In this document: piece after piece, positions 43,857-52,558 of the stretch
How positions within the stretch are numbered: the first letter of the stretch is position 1
How the letters are laid out: each line of letters opens with the position of its first letter
Source of the DNA: G020353115 sp964389685
GTDB lineage: Bacteria; Bacteroidota; Bacteroidia; Bacteroidales; VadinHA17
Direction of reading: 5' to 3'
Assembly: GCA_964389685.1 (NCBI GenBank)
Contig: CAYMFM010000001.1
Span: forward strand, 62,001-126,000
Length of the DNA stretch: 64,000 nt
The notes under the pieces: generated by a model
What the model was told of the DNA's origin: nothing
Databases searched by the model: none
What the model saw: the letters and a program-made list of their open reading frames with translations, nothing else
Made by a program: the position numbers and the translations under genes

Positions 43857-45398
43857 ATGAAGGTTTCAAACAGACCCATTCGTGTTCGATTTGCACCCAG
43901 TCCGACCGGACCACTTCACATGGGTGGAATGAGAACCGCCCTGTTTAATTTTCTCTTTGCAAGAAAACATAACGGGATATTTATCCTGAGAATTGAAGAT
44001 ACAGATCAGTCCCGGTTGGCAGAAGGTGCTGAACAATATATCGTCGATTCATTGGAGTGGTGTAATCTGCAGGTTGATGAGGGAGTGACAGCCGGCGGTG
44101 ATTTCGGACCCTATCGCCAGTCAGAAAGAAAATTGATCTATAAGGAATATTCCGATAAGCTGGTAGCCGAAGGGAAGGCCTATATAGCCTTTGACACACC
44201 GGAAGAATTGGAATTGGTTCGGCAGGAATATGACAGTCAGCAGAAAACTTTTACCTACGGGGTACATAATCGAAACAGACTCCATAACTCACTTACCCTT
44301 TCCGGGAAGGAGGTGGAGCATAAGATTCATTCGGGAATCCCATACGCTATCCGATTTAAAATCCCGGAGAATGTTGATTTGAAATTCCGTGATATTATCC
44401 GGGGAGAAATAGTAGTAAACACTTCGACACTGGATGATAAGGTCCTGTTTAAATCGGATGGGATGCCAACCTATCACCTGGCAAATGTTGTCGATGATCA
44501 CCTGATGAAAATTTCTCATGTCATACGTGGCGAAGAATGGCTGCCCTCACTGCCTTTGCACATTCTTCTCTATCAGGCGTTCGGTTGGGAATCCACCATG
44601 CCCCGGTTTGCCCACATGCCCCTTACCCTGAAACCGGACGGAAAGGGAAAGCTTAGCAAACGGGATGGAGATCGGTTGGGATTCCCCGTTTTTCCGTTGG
44701 AATGGACCAACCCGGAGACAGGAGAAAAATCTTCAGGGTATCGGGAGTCTGGTTATTTCCCCGAAGCGTTTGTGAATATGCTTGCCTTCCTGGGATGGAA
44801 TCCAGGAACTGCAAAGGAGATCTTCTCCATGGAGGAATTGATAGAAGCATTCACACTGGAAAGAGTGGTGAAAGCCGGTTCCCGCTTTGATCCGGGAAAA
44901 GCAAAATGGTTCAACCATCACTATCTTCAGATGAAGAGCAACAGCGAGCTGGCAGAACGGTATCTCGAAATATTGACTGAGAAAGGGATCAAAGCAGAGA
45001 AGAAATTTGTGCAACAGGTTGTTGAACTGGTTAAAGAGCGAGCCGACTTTATATCCGATTTATGGGACCACTCCTTCTTCTTCTTTCAGCCGCCTGAAAC
45101 ATATGACCGGAATGTGGTGAACAAACGGTGGAAGAAAGAGACCCCATTGATCATGAAAGAACTCATGACCCTGCTTTCTGATGTGAACGATTTTACAGCA
45201 TCCAATACTGAATCCGTGGTAAAAGAATGGATTGCCAGAAAGGAACTGGGAATGGGTGAGGTGATGAATGTCTTTCGCCTGTTTATTGTAGGAGTTCTGA
45301 TGGGTCCACATCTCTTTGATATCATTGAAATCCTCGGAAAAGAAGAAACCCTGAACCGGATCAGAAGGGGATTAAAACAAATTGAGGGAACAACTTAA
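43857..45398 (+). CDS. gltX: Glutamate--tRNA ligase
   Basis: 513 residues. The HIGH region reads PSPTGPLHMGGMRTA (about 13-27), and the KMSKS loop reads KLSKRDGD. VDDHLMKISHVIRGEEW is typical of GluRS. It charges tRNA-Glu (and possibly tRNA-Gln in organisms without GlnRS, not decidable here). It ends inside the first of two ACTTAAGTTGGA repeats, upstream of the transport operon. Confidence 0.96.
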   Translation: MKVSNRPIRVRFAPSPTGPLHMGGMRTALFNFLFARKHNGIFILRIEDTDQSRLAEGAEQYIVDSLEWCNLQVDEGVTAGGDFGPYRQSERKLIYKEYSDKLVAEGKAYIAFDTPEELELVRQEYDSQQKTFTYGVHNRNRLHNSLTLSGKEVEHKIHSGIPYAIRFKIPENVDLKFRDIIRGEIVVNTSTLDDKVLFKSDGMPTYHLANVVDDHLMKISHVIRGEEWLPSLPLHILLYQAFGWESTMPRFAHMPLTLKPDGKGKLSKRDGDRLGFPVFPLEWTNPETGEKSSGYRESGYFPEAFVNMLAFLGWNPGTAKEIFSMEELIEAFTLERVVKAGSRFDPGKAKWFNHHYLQMKSNSELAERYLEILTEKGIKAEKKFVQQVVELVKERADFISDLWDHSFFFFQPPETYDRNVVNKRWKKETPLIMKELMTLLSDVNDFTASNTESVVKEWIARKELGMGEVMNVFRLFIVGVLMGPHLFDIIEILGKEETLNRIRRGLKQIEGTT

Positions 45399-45431
45399 GT
45401 TGGAATTTTCTAAAACACGACTTAAGTTGGA
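45393..45431. repeat. Two tandem ACTTAAGTTGGA boxes upstream of the transport operon
   Basis: Identical 12-bp direct repeats at 45393-45404 and 45420-45431, start-to-start spacing 27 bp. Each contains the palindrome ACTTAAGT. The first covers the gltX stop codon. They lie 90-130 bp before the first gene of the transport operon, a plausible operator position. Confidence 0.5.
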
Positions 45432-45511
45432 TGATCACCTGAAATAAAACCCTTTATTTGCAGAGAATGCAAAAATTTCATACCATATAAAATACCTTAA
45501 TGTTAGCCAGC

Positions 45512-45516
45512 GGAGG
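45512..45516 (+). promoter_or_regulatory. Shine-Dalgarno deciding the TTG start of the ABC ATPase gene
   Basis: GGAGG five bases before the TTG at 45522. Strong SD sequences are scarce in the rest of this window, so it supports the TTG start. Confidence 0.65.
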
Positions 45517-45521
45517 AAAAT

Positions 45522-46412
45522 TTGAAGATCTCAATTAACCAACTGAACAAAATCTATAAGAACGGGACCCAGGCACTGAAGGATGTGAACCTGGAGATCG
45601 AAAACGGCATGTTTGGTCTATTAGGTCCTAACGGAGCGGGAAAATCTACGTTGATGCGTATCCTGGTTACGCTGATGAAACCCTCTTCTGGAACGATCAA
45701 GGTAAATGACTGGGATCTTCAGAAAAACAGACGGCATATTCGTTCCTTGCTGGGATATCTCCCCCAGGATTTCCGATTCTTTTCAAAGCTGAAAACCTGG
45801 GAATTCCTCGATTATTCAGCCGGATTGGCTGGATTAAAAAGGGGGAAACTCAGAAACCAGCAGGTTGATGAGATGTTGGATCAGGTCGGATTATATGAGG
45901 TAAGGGACCGCATGGCAAATAAACTGTCGGGTGGCATGAAAAGAAGATTGGGCATCGCACAGGCGCTGATCGGAGATCCCAGGATAATCGTGGTGGATGA
46001 ACCCACAACCGGACTGGATCCGGAGGAACGGATCAAATTCAGAAACCTCCTGTCGGACATGAGCCAGAAGGATATCATCATCGTGCTGTCAACCCATATT
46101 GTGGCTGATATCTCCAGCACCTGTAAAAACATGGCCCTGCTGAATGAAGGAGAAGTGGTTTTTAATGGGCCACCTGAGCAACTGATCGATGTGGCAAAAG
46201 GCCATGTCTTTCTGATTCAGGCTACAATGGGTGATTTTGAAACCATCAAGGAGCGGTTTCCTGTAATATCCACCATCCCTTCTGAAACGGGATGGGAAGT
46301 GCAGGTTGTGGCGGACACGATCGATGGTTTTCATGCTGAAAAGATCCATCCGAGCCTGGAACATGCCTACGTTTATTTTATGGAATATCAACAGGATCGT
46401 ACGGTGTATTAA
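45522..46412 (+). CDS. ABC transporter ATP-binding protein
   Basis: 296 residues from TTG. Complete ABC-2-type ATPase: KISINQLNKIYKNG (A-loop Tyr), Walker A GPNGAGKST, Q-loop GYLPQDF, signature LSGGMKRRLGIAQ, Walker B IIVVDEPTTGLDPEER, and the switch His in LSTHIVADI. The C-terminal 80 residues form a small accessory domain. It should energise the large permease encoded 63 bp downstream. It is clearly a paralogue of the ATPase domain fused to the RND protein at 55715-60430, sharing runs such as LLGPNGAGK and RFRNLL-like wording after Walker B. Confidence 0.93.
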   Translation: MKISINQLNKIYKNGTQALKDVNLEIENGMFGLLGPNGAGKSTLMRILVTLMKPSSGTIKVNDWDLQKNRRHIRSLLGYLPQDFRFFSKLKTWEFLDYSAGLAGLKRGKLRNQQVDEMLDQVGLYEVRDRMANKLSGGMKRRLGIAQALIGDPRIIVVDEPTTGLDPEERIKFRNLLSDMSQKDIIIVLSTHIVADISSTCKNMALLNEGEVVFNGPPEQLIDVAKGHVFLIQATMGDFETIKERFPVISTIPSETGWEVQVVADTIDGFHAEKIHPSLEHAYVYFMEYQQDRTVY

Positions 46413-46475
46413 ACGATAATGTCTCTATGCGCATTTTATGATCGGTGCCATGTAATATAAACCAGAGAAAACGGA

Positions 46476-49400
46476 ATGTTATCCATTAGAAAAATATCCA
46501 TTATTGCACGCTTTGAGATAAAAACCCTCCTAAGAAGCTGGTTTTTTCGGATTTTCGCGGGACTCTCCCTGGTTATCCTGATCTTTTTTGATATTGCCGG
46601 CATCACGGAAGTTGGTGAGGGAATCTGGTTAATCAGGGGAATTCCAGCCAATATTCCATTGGGTAATCTGTTTATGCTGAATATTGCTCAGGCAATTATT
46701 GCTGCTTTCCTTGCAACCGAGTTCCTGAAACGGGATCATAAACTGGATACCACCGAAGTCGTTTACATGCGATCCCTGAGCAATAGTGATTACGTGCTTG
46801 GCAAGACCCTTGGAATATTAATTGTGTTTTTCCTGTTAAACTTCCTGGTATTAGCCATTGCAGCGGTCATGAACCTGACAAACCCGAATATTGCTTTCGA
46901 TTTGCAGGCGTACCTTATCTATCCTGTCATCATTTCACTTCCCACGCTGATTTACATTTTGGGGCTCTCCTTCCTGTTGATGATCCTTATCAGAAACCAG
47001 GCCGTAACCATCGTTGTGTTGCTTGGTTATATTGCATCCCTGCTTTTCTATCTGGGTAAGAAATTCTACTTCCTCTTTGATTACATGGCATTCTCCTATC
47101 CCCTCATGAAATCTGATTTTGTTGGTTTTGGCAATACCCTTGAGATGGTTGCACAACGGGGCATCTATTTTTGCCTGGGATGCAGTTTCATCTTTTTAAC
47201 CATCATCCTGTTTAAACGGCTGCCCCAGTCCAGAATCATGACCCGGGTATCATGGGTTGCCATGATCCTCCTTTTTGTGGCTGCCGGTTTGCTCGTTAAG
47301 CTTTACATGGATCCCATTTCTCAAGGCAAAAGATTGAGAGAAAACATGGTAGCCCTGAATAATGAATACGTGGATGATCCAACGGTTACAGTAACACATT
47401 GTGACCTGAACCTGATACACAAAAAAGAGAAGATTGAGGTAACGGCCAGACTTAAATTTGTGAATAACACAGGAGTGGCTATCCGGGAGTATCTTTTCAC
47501 CTTAAACCCGGGGTTGGAGGTCCTGGAAGTTTCTCGTAACGACGATTCATTATCGTTTGAACGGGATCTGCACCTGGTGCGGATTCAACCAGAAAGCAAC
47601 CTCTCACCAGGGGCAGAGGATTCACTGATCCTGCGGTATCAAGGGGTAATTAATAACCACGCATGCTATCTGGATATTGATGAATCCATCCGGTCCGGTG
47701 AATTACGGCTGGATATGCTAACCGTGCATCGCAGGTATTCGTTCGTAACCCCTGAATACCTTCTTCTGACAGGTGAACTTTTGTGGTACCCTGAAGCCGG
47801 GGTAAATTATTGCTCCACCATCCCGGGCTATCACAGAACAACCTTTGTGAAGTATACGTTAACGGTATCTTCTGATAAACACCTTGAAGCATTTTCTCAG
47901 GGTCAGATGAACCGTATGAGTGATGGAGTCTTTCATTTTGTCCCGGAAAATCCTTTATCCCGGTTATCTCTGGTGATCGGAAAGTATATCCGGCGAACCA
48001 TATCGTGTGATTCGGTTGAATATAACCTGATGACACTGCAGGGTCATGATTACTTTGAACCCTATATGAATGAGCTTGGTGATACACTCATTCCGGTGAT
48101 CCGGGAGCTCAAACAGGATTATGAACGGGAAATAGATTTGCCCTATCTATTCCCAAGATTCTCCCTGGTGGAAGTGCCCATCCAGTTTACATCGTATCCC
48201 AGGTTTTGGACCATGAGCCAGGAAACGGTTCAGCCGGAAATGGTCTTTCTTCCTGAAATGGGACTACCCATATGGCAGGCAGATTTTAAAGCAGGATTAG
48301 ACCGGCAGAAAAGAAATGCCGAGAGAAATAACCAGGTTATATCTGATAAAGAGCTCCAGGCAAAGCTGCTGGGTCAGTTCATTCGTGCCATTATCACAAC
48401 AGGGAACCAGGAAACATGGTTCTATGGGGGAAACATCGGATATGGAAGAAGCGCCTATTCCATATACCCCAATTATTGTAATTATGTGTACTATATTAAA
48501 TCAGAGAGCTGCCCCATTGTCAATATGGCACTGGAATCTTACCTTGATAAAGGGGCTGCAGAATCTAATGATTTCTGGAGCAGAAACTGGCGTGGATTAA
48601 GTGATGAAGAGACAGCCAACCTTGCCCTGCAGGAAAATAGCTTCGACCAGATCCTTCTTGATCCGGAAGAAAACGAGGTGATTTACCATGTAATCCGGCT
48701 CAAAGGATTTTACCTCTTTACCCTGCTGGAAAGTAAAATTGGAGCGGAACAATTTAAAAAATCATTGTTGTCTCTGCTTGGAGAGCACTCATTTGAATCC
48801 CTGGAACTGGAGAAACTTGGCCAGGCCTTCCAGAAGGAGTATTCACTGGATGTCCAAACCCAGGTAGATGACTGGTTCAAAAGCGATCAATTACCCGGAT
48901 TCCTGATTGGTGGTTTGGAAAGCTACGAATTCATTGACGGTGACCGAACCCGCTACCAGGTCCGGTTTAAGGCATCCAATCCGGAACCGGTTGAGGGATT
49001 GTTCATGTTGAGCTTCAGGACAGGAGATAGTGAAGGTGACCCTAAGTATTACAGCGGGAGCGGGTATTACAGCGGGCCACAGGGAAGCGATGAAACTGCA
49101 AGCAAGATAATTTATCTTGAACCGGGACAAACCAAGGAGATCGGAGCAGTCCTGGATGCCCAACCCCGATCATTGACCATCAATTCTGTGATTTCACAGA
49201 ATATTCCATCCATCATTGATTTTAACTTTGGTGAAAATGAAGTAAATCGCAGGGCATCAGCATTTGATGGAGAACGAGTACTCCGGTCAGATTTCTCTTT
49301 TGAGAATCCGGATGAAATTATTGTTGACAATGAAGACCCTACCTTTGAACTGGTTGAAGCCTATACGGACAGTTATTTGAGGAAACTGGTTAAGGAGCAT

Positions 49401-49835
49401 TCCAAAACAGAGGAACAAAAATATACCGGAGTTCGCTGGTGGAGACCTCCAGTGAATTGGCAGACCATTACACAATCGGGGTTCTATGGTAAATACATCC
49501 GCTCCGCAGTGTATACCAAATCAGGATCCGGGGAGAATAAAGCAATCTGGAAAACACCAATAGAGGAGGAGGGATTTTATGATGTATATTGTCACATTGG
49601 TGATGCAACGGGCGTCTTATACACGGACCGAAACCAGCAGAATGCGAAATACCATTTCAAGGTTTTTCATGATGAAGGAATAGAAGAAACCATTATGGAA
49701 CTTCAAAACAGCGAGAATGGATGGAATTTCCTGGGGACCTATTTCCTCTCATCCGATACGGCAAAAGTGGAGATGTCAAACGACTCCGAAGGAAGAATGG
49801 TCGTTGCCGATGCCATAAAATGGGTGAAACAATAA
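46476..49835 (+). CDS. Giant ABC-2 permease with degenerate M1 peptidase-like domain and golvesin-like C-terminus
   Basis: 1119 residues. Residues 1-275 have about six to seven membrane helices of an ABC-2 permease (IFAGLSLVILIFF, ILIVFFLLNFLVLAIAAV, VAMILLFVAAGLLV). About 290-850 is an extracytoplasmic region laid out like permease-peptidase proteins with an M1-aminopeptidase-like part. I find neither HExxH nor GxMEN in it, so it is probably inactive. The last 135 residues (about 985-1119: GFYDVYCHIGD, SSDTAKVEMSND, VVADAIKWVK) resemble the golvesin C-terminal-like module associated with binding extracellular polymers. Second gene of the transport operon; its ATPase is the preceding gene. 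Confidence 0.82.
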   Translation: MLSIRKISIIARFEIKTLLRSWFFRIFAGLSLVILIFFDIAGITEVGEGIWLIRGIPANIPLGNLFMLNIAQAIIAAFLATEFLKRDHKLDTTEVVYMRSLSNSDYVLGKTLGILIVFFLLNFLVLAIAAVMNLTNPNIAFDLQAYLIYPVIISLPTLIYILGLSFLLMILIRNQAVTIVVLLGYIASLLFYLGKKFYFLFDYMAFSYPLMKSDFVGFGNTLEMVAQRGIYFCLGCSFIFLTIILFKRLPQSRIMTRVSWVAMILLFVAAGLLVKLYMDPISQGKRLRENMVALNNEYVDDPTVTVTHCDLNLIHKKEKIEVTARLKFVNNTGVAIREYLFTLNPGLEVLEVSRNDDSLSFERDLHLVRIQPESNLSPGAEDSLILRYQGVINNHACYLDIDESIRSGELRLDMLTVHRRYSFVTPEYLLLTGELLWYPEAGVNYCSTIPGYHRTTFVKYTLTVSSDKHLEAFSQGQMNRMSDGVFHFVPENPLSRLSLVIGKYIRRTISCDSVEYNLMTLQGHDYFEPYMNELGDTLIPVIRELKQDYEREIDLPYLFPRFSLVEVPIQFTSYPRFWTMSQETVQPEMVFLPEMGLPIWQADFKAGLDRQKRNAERNNQVISDKELQAKLLGQFIRAIITTGNQETWFYGGNIGYGRSAYSIYPNYCNYVYYIKSESCPIVNMALESYLDKGAAESNDFWSRNWRGLSDEETANLALQENSFDQILLDPEENEVIYHVIRLKGFYLFTLLESKIGAEQFKKSLLSLLGEHSFESLELEKLGQAFQKEYSLDVQTQVDDWFKSDQLPGFLIGGLESYEFIDGDRTRYQVRFKASNPEPVEGLFMLSFRTGDSEGDPKYYSGSGYYSGPQGSDETASKIIYLEPGQTKEIGAVLDAQPRSLTINSVISQNIPSIIDFNFGENEVNRRASAFDGERVLRSDFSFENPDEIIVDNEDPTFELVEAYTDSYLRKLVKEHSKTEEQKYTGVRWWRPPVNWQTITQSGFYGKYIRSAVYTKSGSGENKAIWKTPIEEEGFYDVYCHIGDATGVLYTDRNQQNAKYHFKVFHDEGIEETIMELQNSENGWNFLGTYFLSSDTAKVEMSNDSEGRMVVADAIKWVKQ

Positions 49836-49887
49836 GATCGAGGAACAGGCGATGCAAACATTGAACAGTAAAAAATGAAATAATAAA

Positions 49888-51384
49888 ATGATGAAGATCA
49901 ATCAAACCCTTTCGCAGACGAAAAAACTTCTGATTCCCCTGTTGTTTTTTTCGTGGACTCAACCTTCGGGTTTGTCACAAACACTGGTTACGCTGGAAAA
50001 GGCACTTGAAATAGCGGAGATAAATAGTCCGGATATCCGGCATTCCAGGTTGAATCTCCAGCGCTATGAGGAGACATTGAATGCTCAGTATGCCTCCTAT
50101 AAATCGAAGCTGGCTCTTTCAGTTACGCCCCTCTATTACAGCCATGGACGGGAATTCTACGAATTCTATTCCACCTGGAATACCAGCGAAACATTTCGGT
50201 CATCCGGTGCTTTTACCATCTCACAACCCATTAAGATCACCGATGGTATCCTGACAATTTCAGACCGGTTCTCTTTCCAGAACTCCTACAGTGAATTCAG
50301 TGATGAAACCAACCAGGCATTCAGCAACAACCTCTATATCCAGTTCGATCAGCCACTCTTTACCTACAACCGGTCAAAAATGCAGCTTAAAGAACTGGAG
50401 CTGGATTATGAGAATGCTGCCCTGAGTTATGCCATTCAAAAACTGGCGATTGAAAAAAACGTTACCCAGAGTTTCTATAATGTCTTTGATTATCAAATGG
50501 GCCTTCAGATTGCTGAGGAGGAATACAAGAACCAGCAAATCAGTTATGAAATTATTAAAAACAAGGTGGAAGGCGGGTTGTCAGCCATGGAAGAGCTGTA
50601 TCAGGCTGAACTAAACCTGATGACCAGTAAATCAAACCTTCAGAACCAGCAGGTTGCTCTGGAGAACGCAAAGGATGCATTCAAACAGCTCATCGGTCTC
50701 TCTCTTTACGAAGAAATAGCCGTACTGGCGGACGTATCCATTCCTGAAGTGACCGTTGAAATGGGAAAAGCAATAGATCATGCACTGAAAAACAGGATGG
50801 AACTCCGGCAACGGGAGATCAGTATTGAAAATTCACAGTTTGAAATGATCCGAACAGCCGCGATGAATGAGTTCAAAGGGAATGTATCCGTTGCTGTTGG
50901 TCTCTTCGGAGATGATGAAAAGGTGCAGAACATCTATTCCTCACCCACCGATAACCAGCAGGTGAGTGTGTCGTTCGAGATTCCCATCTGGGACTGGGGT
51001 GAGAAAAAAGCCCGGCTCAAAGCAGCGGAAGCAGCCATGCAATCTCAGGAACTCTACCTGGAAGACGAAAACAACAACATCATCATCAACATAAGAACCA
51101 TTTACCGTAATTTGCAAAACCTTCTGACACAAATTGCAATAGCGGATCAAAACCAGAAAAATGCTGAACTCACGTACGAGATTAACCTGGAACGGTACCG
51201 AAACGGAGACCTTACCAGCATGGATCTCAGCCTGTTTCAAAATCAGCTCTCAGAAAAGAAAATTGCCTATTCAAGAGCATTGATCAATTATAAAATTGAA
51301 CTGCTGAACCTGAAGATCCAATCATTATGGGATTTTATCGAAAACAAATCCATCGTCCCGGAAGAGTTCACCCGGTCAGGTTGA
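49888..51384 (+). CDS. TolC-family outer-membrane efflux channel
   Basis: 498 residues. Signal peptide (about 1-31), then a repeated helical/beta OEP architecture with ALEIAEINSPDIRHSRLNL near the N-terminus and AELTYEINLERYRNGDLTSMDLSLFQNQLSEKK-type second-half helices (described, not listed in full). It forms the outer-membrane exit duct for tripartite exporters. It lies between the ABC permease and the membrane-fusion protein, so it could serve both the ABC and the RND pumps of the operon. Confidence 0.9.
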   Translation: MMKINQTLSQTKKLLIPLLFFSWTQPSGLSQTLVTLEKALEIAEINSPDIRHSRLNLQRYEETLNAQYASYKSKLALSVTPLYYSHGREFYEFYSTWNTSETFRSSGAFTISQPIKITDGILTISDRFSFQNSYSEFSDETNQAFSNNLYIQFDQPLFTYNRSKMQLKELELDYENAALSYAIQKLAIEKNVTQSFYNVFDYQMGLQIAEEEYKNQQISYEIIKNKVEGGLSAMEELYQAELNLMTSKSNLQNQQVALENAKDAFKQLIGLSLYEEIAVLADVSIPEVTVEMGKAIDHALKNRMELRQREISIENSQFEMIRTAAMNEFKGNVSVAVGLFGDDEKVQNIYSSPTDNQQVSVSFEIPIWDWGEKKARLKAAEAAMQSQELYLEDENNNIIINIRTIYRNLQNLLTQIAIADQNQKNAELTYEINLERYRNGDLTSMDLSLFQNQLSEKKIAYSRALINYKIELLNLKIQSLWDFIENKSIVPEEFTRSG

Positions 51385-51443
51385 GCAGTTGAAAATCAAA
51401 TATGAGGAACCATCCAAAACCGAAACATAATACACTGAAGATA

Positions 51444-52517
51444 ATGAGTACAAATCCATTCAATTTGAAAAATTCGATTCTTGTCGTCGTAGTAATTACC
51501 ACCCTGCTATCCTCCTGCCACAACCGGGAAGATGAGCTGGATACGGAGATTGCCGTTCCCGTTACAGTGGAGGAAGTCAAAGCCAGATCGATTGAGCAAT
51601 ACGTTTCTTCAACGGGTAATGTTCTTCCAACCAAGGAAGTGTTACTTAAATCCCAGATTCCGGGCTATTACCGGGTAATGATTAATCCCGTTACCGGCCG
51701 GAAATTTGCACTGGGGGATATCGTAAAACAGGACCAGATCATCATTCAGTTGGAAGATCCAGCCTTTGAGAATGAGATAAAAATTGAATCGCAAAAGCTC
51801 AACCTGGATATTTCTGAACGGGAATTCAATAAACAGCAATCGTTGTATGATAAAGGGGGAGTAACACTGCGGGAGTTGAAGAATGCAGAGATCAGCTTTA
51901 TCAATGCGAAATATGCCTATGAGAATGCCCTCCTGCAGCTGGAAAAAATGAACATCAAAGCACCGTTCAAAGGAGTCATTGTCGACCTGCCGTATTATAC
52001 GGAAGGGACACGGATTGAAGCGTCACTTCCCATGGTGAAACTCATGGATTACAGCCAGCTTTACCTGGAGATCCAAATGCCGGAAAAGGAACTGGGGAAA
52101 GTGAAGGTTAATCAACCGGTCCGGATTATGAATTATTCCCTGCCGGAGGATACCCTGTCGGGAAGCATTACCCAGTTGTCTCCGGCTATTAATTCTGAAA
52201 CAAGAACATTTAAGGGATCGGTCATGATCGCAAATCCAAACCTCCTGCTTCGACCGGGTATGTTCGTTCGGGCTGAAATCGTGGTAGCCAGTGAAGATAG
52301 TACCATCGTAATCCCGAAAGATATTATCCTCGTTAAACAGCGCGGCAAAACCGTCTTCGTTGTCGATAAGGGAGCAGCAGAAGAACGAATCCTGGTGACC
52401 GGCCTTGAAAATCCGACTCACATTGAAGTGATTGGAGGACTGGAACTGAATGAGAGGCTGGTGGTCAGTGGATTTGAAACCCTCAGAAACCAGTCAAAGG
52501 TGAGAATTATCCGGTGA
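51444..52517 (+). CDS. RND-type periplasmic adaptor (membrane fusion lipoprotein)
   Basis: 357 residues from the ATG at 51444, which gives a standard lipoprotein signal peptide with lipobox LLSSC. An in-frame ATG at 51402, 14 codons earlier, is also possible. The adaptor has a barrel-sandwich start (SSTGNVLPTKEVLLKSQIPG), a short coiled-coil hairpin, the return strand KAPFKGVIVDL, and a beta-barrel plus membrane-proximal domain (VIPKDIILVKQRGKTVFVV). It connects the RND pump to the TolC channel. It starts 59 bp after the TolC gene. Confidence 0.92.
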   Translation: MSTNPFNLKNSILVVVVITTLLSSCHNREDELDTEIAVPVTVEEVKARSIEQYVSSTGNVLPTKEVLLKSQIPGYYRVMINPVTGRKFALGDIVKQDQIIIQLEDPAFENEIKIESQKLNLDISEREFNKQQSLYDKGGVTLRELKNAEISFINAKYAYENALLQLEKMNIKAPFKGVIVDLPYYTEGTRIEASLPMVKLMDYSQLYLEIQMPEKELGKVKVNQPVRIMNYSLPEDTLSGSITQLSPAINSETRTFKGSVMIANPNLLLRPGMFVRAEIVVASEDSTIVIPKDIILVKQRGKTVFVVDKGAAEERILVTGLENPTHIEVIGGLELNERLVVSGFETLRNQSKVRIIR

Positions 52518-52558
52518 TGCCTGAGGAAAAATGATAGGTTACGTTAAAAGATCAACTG

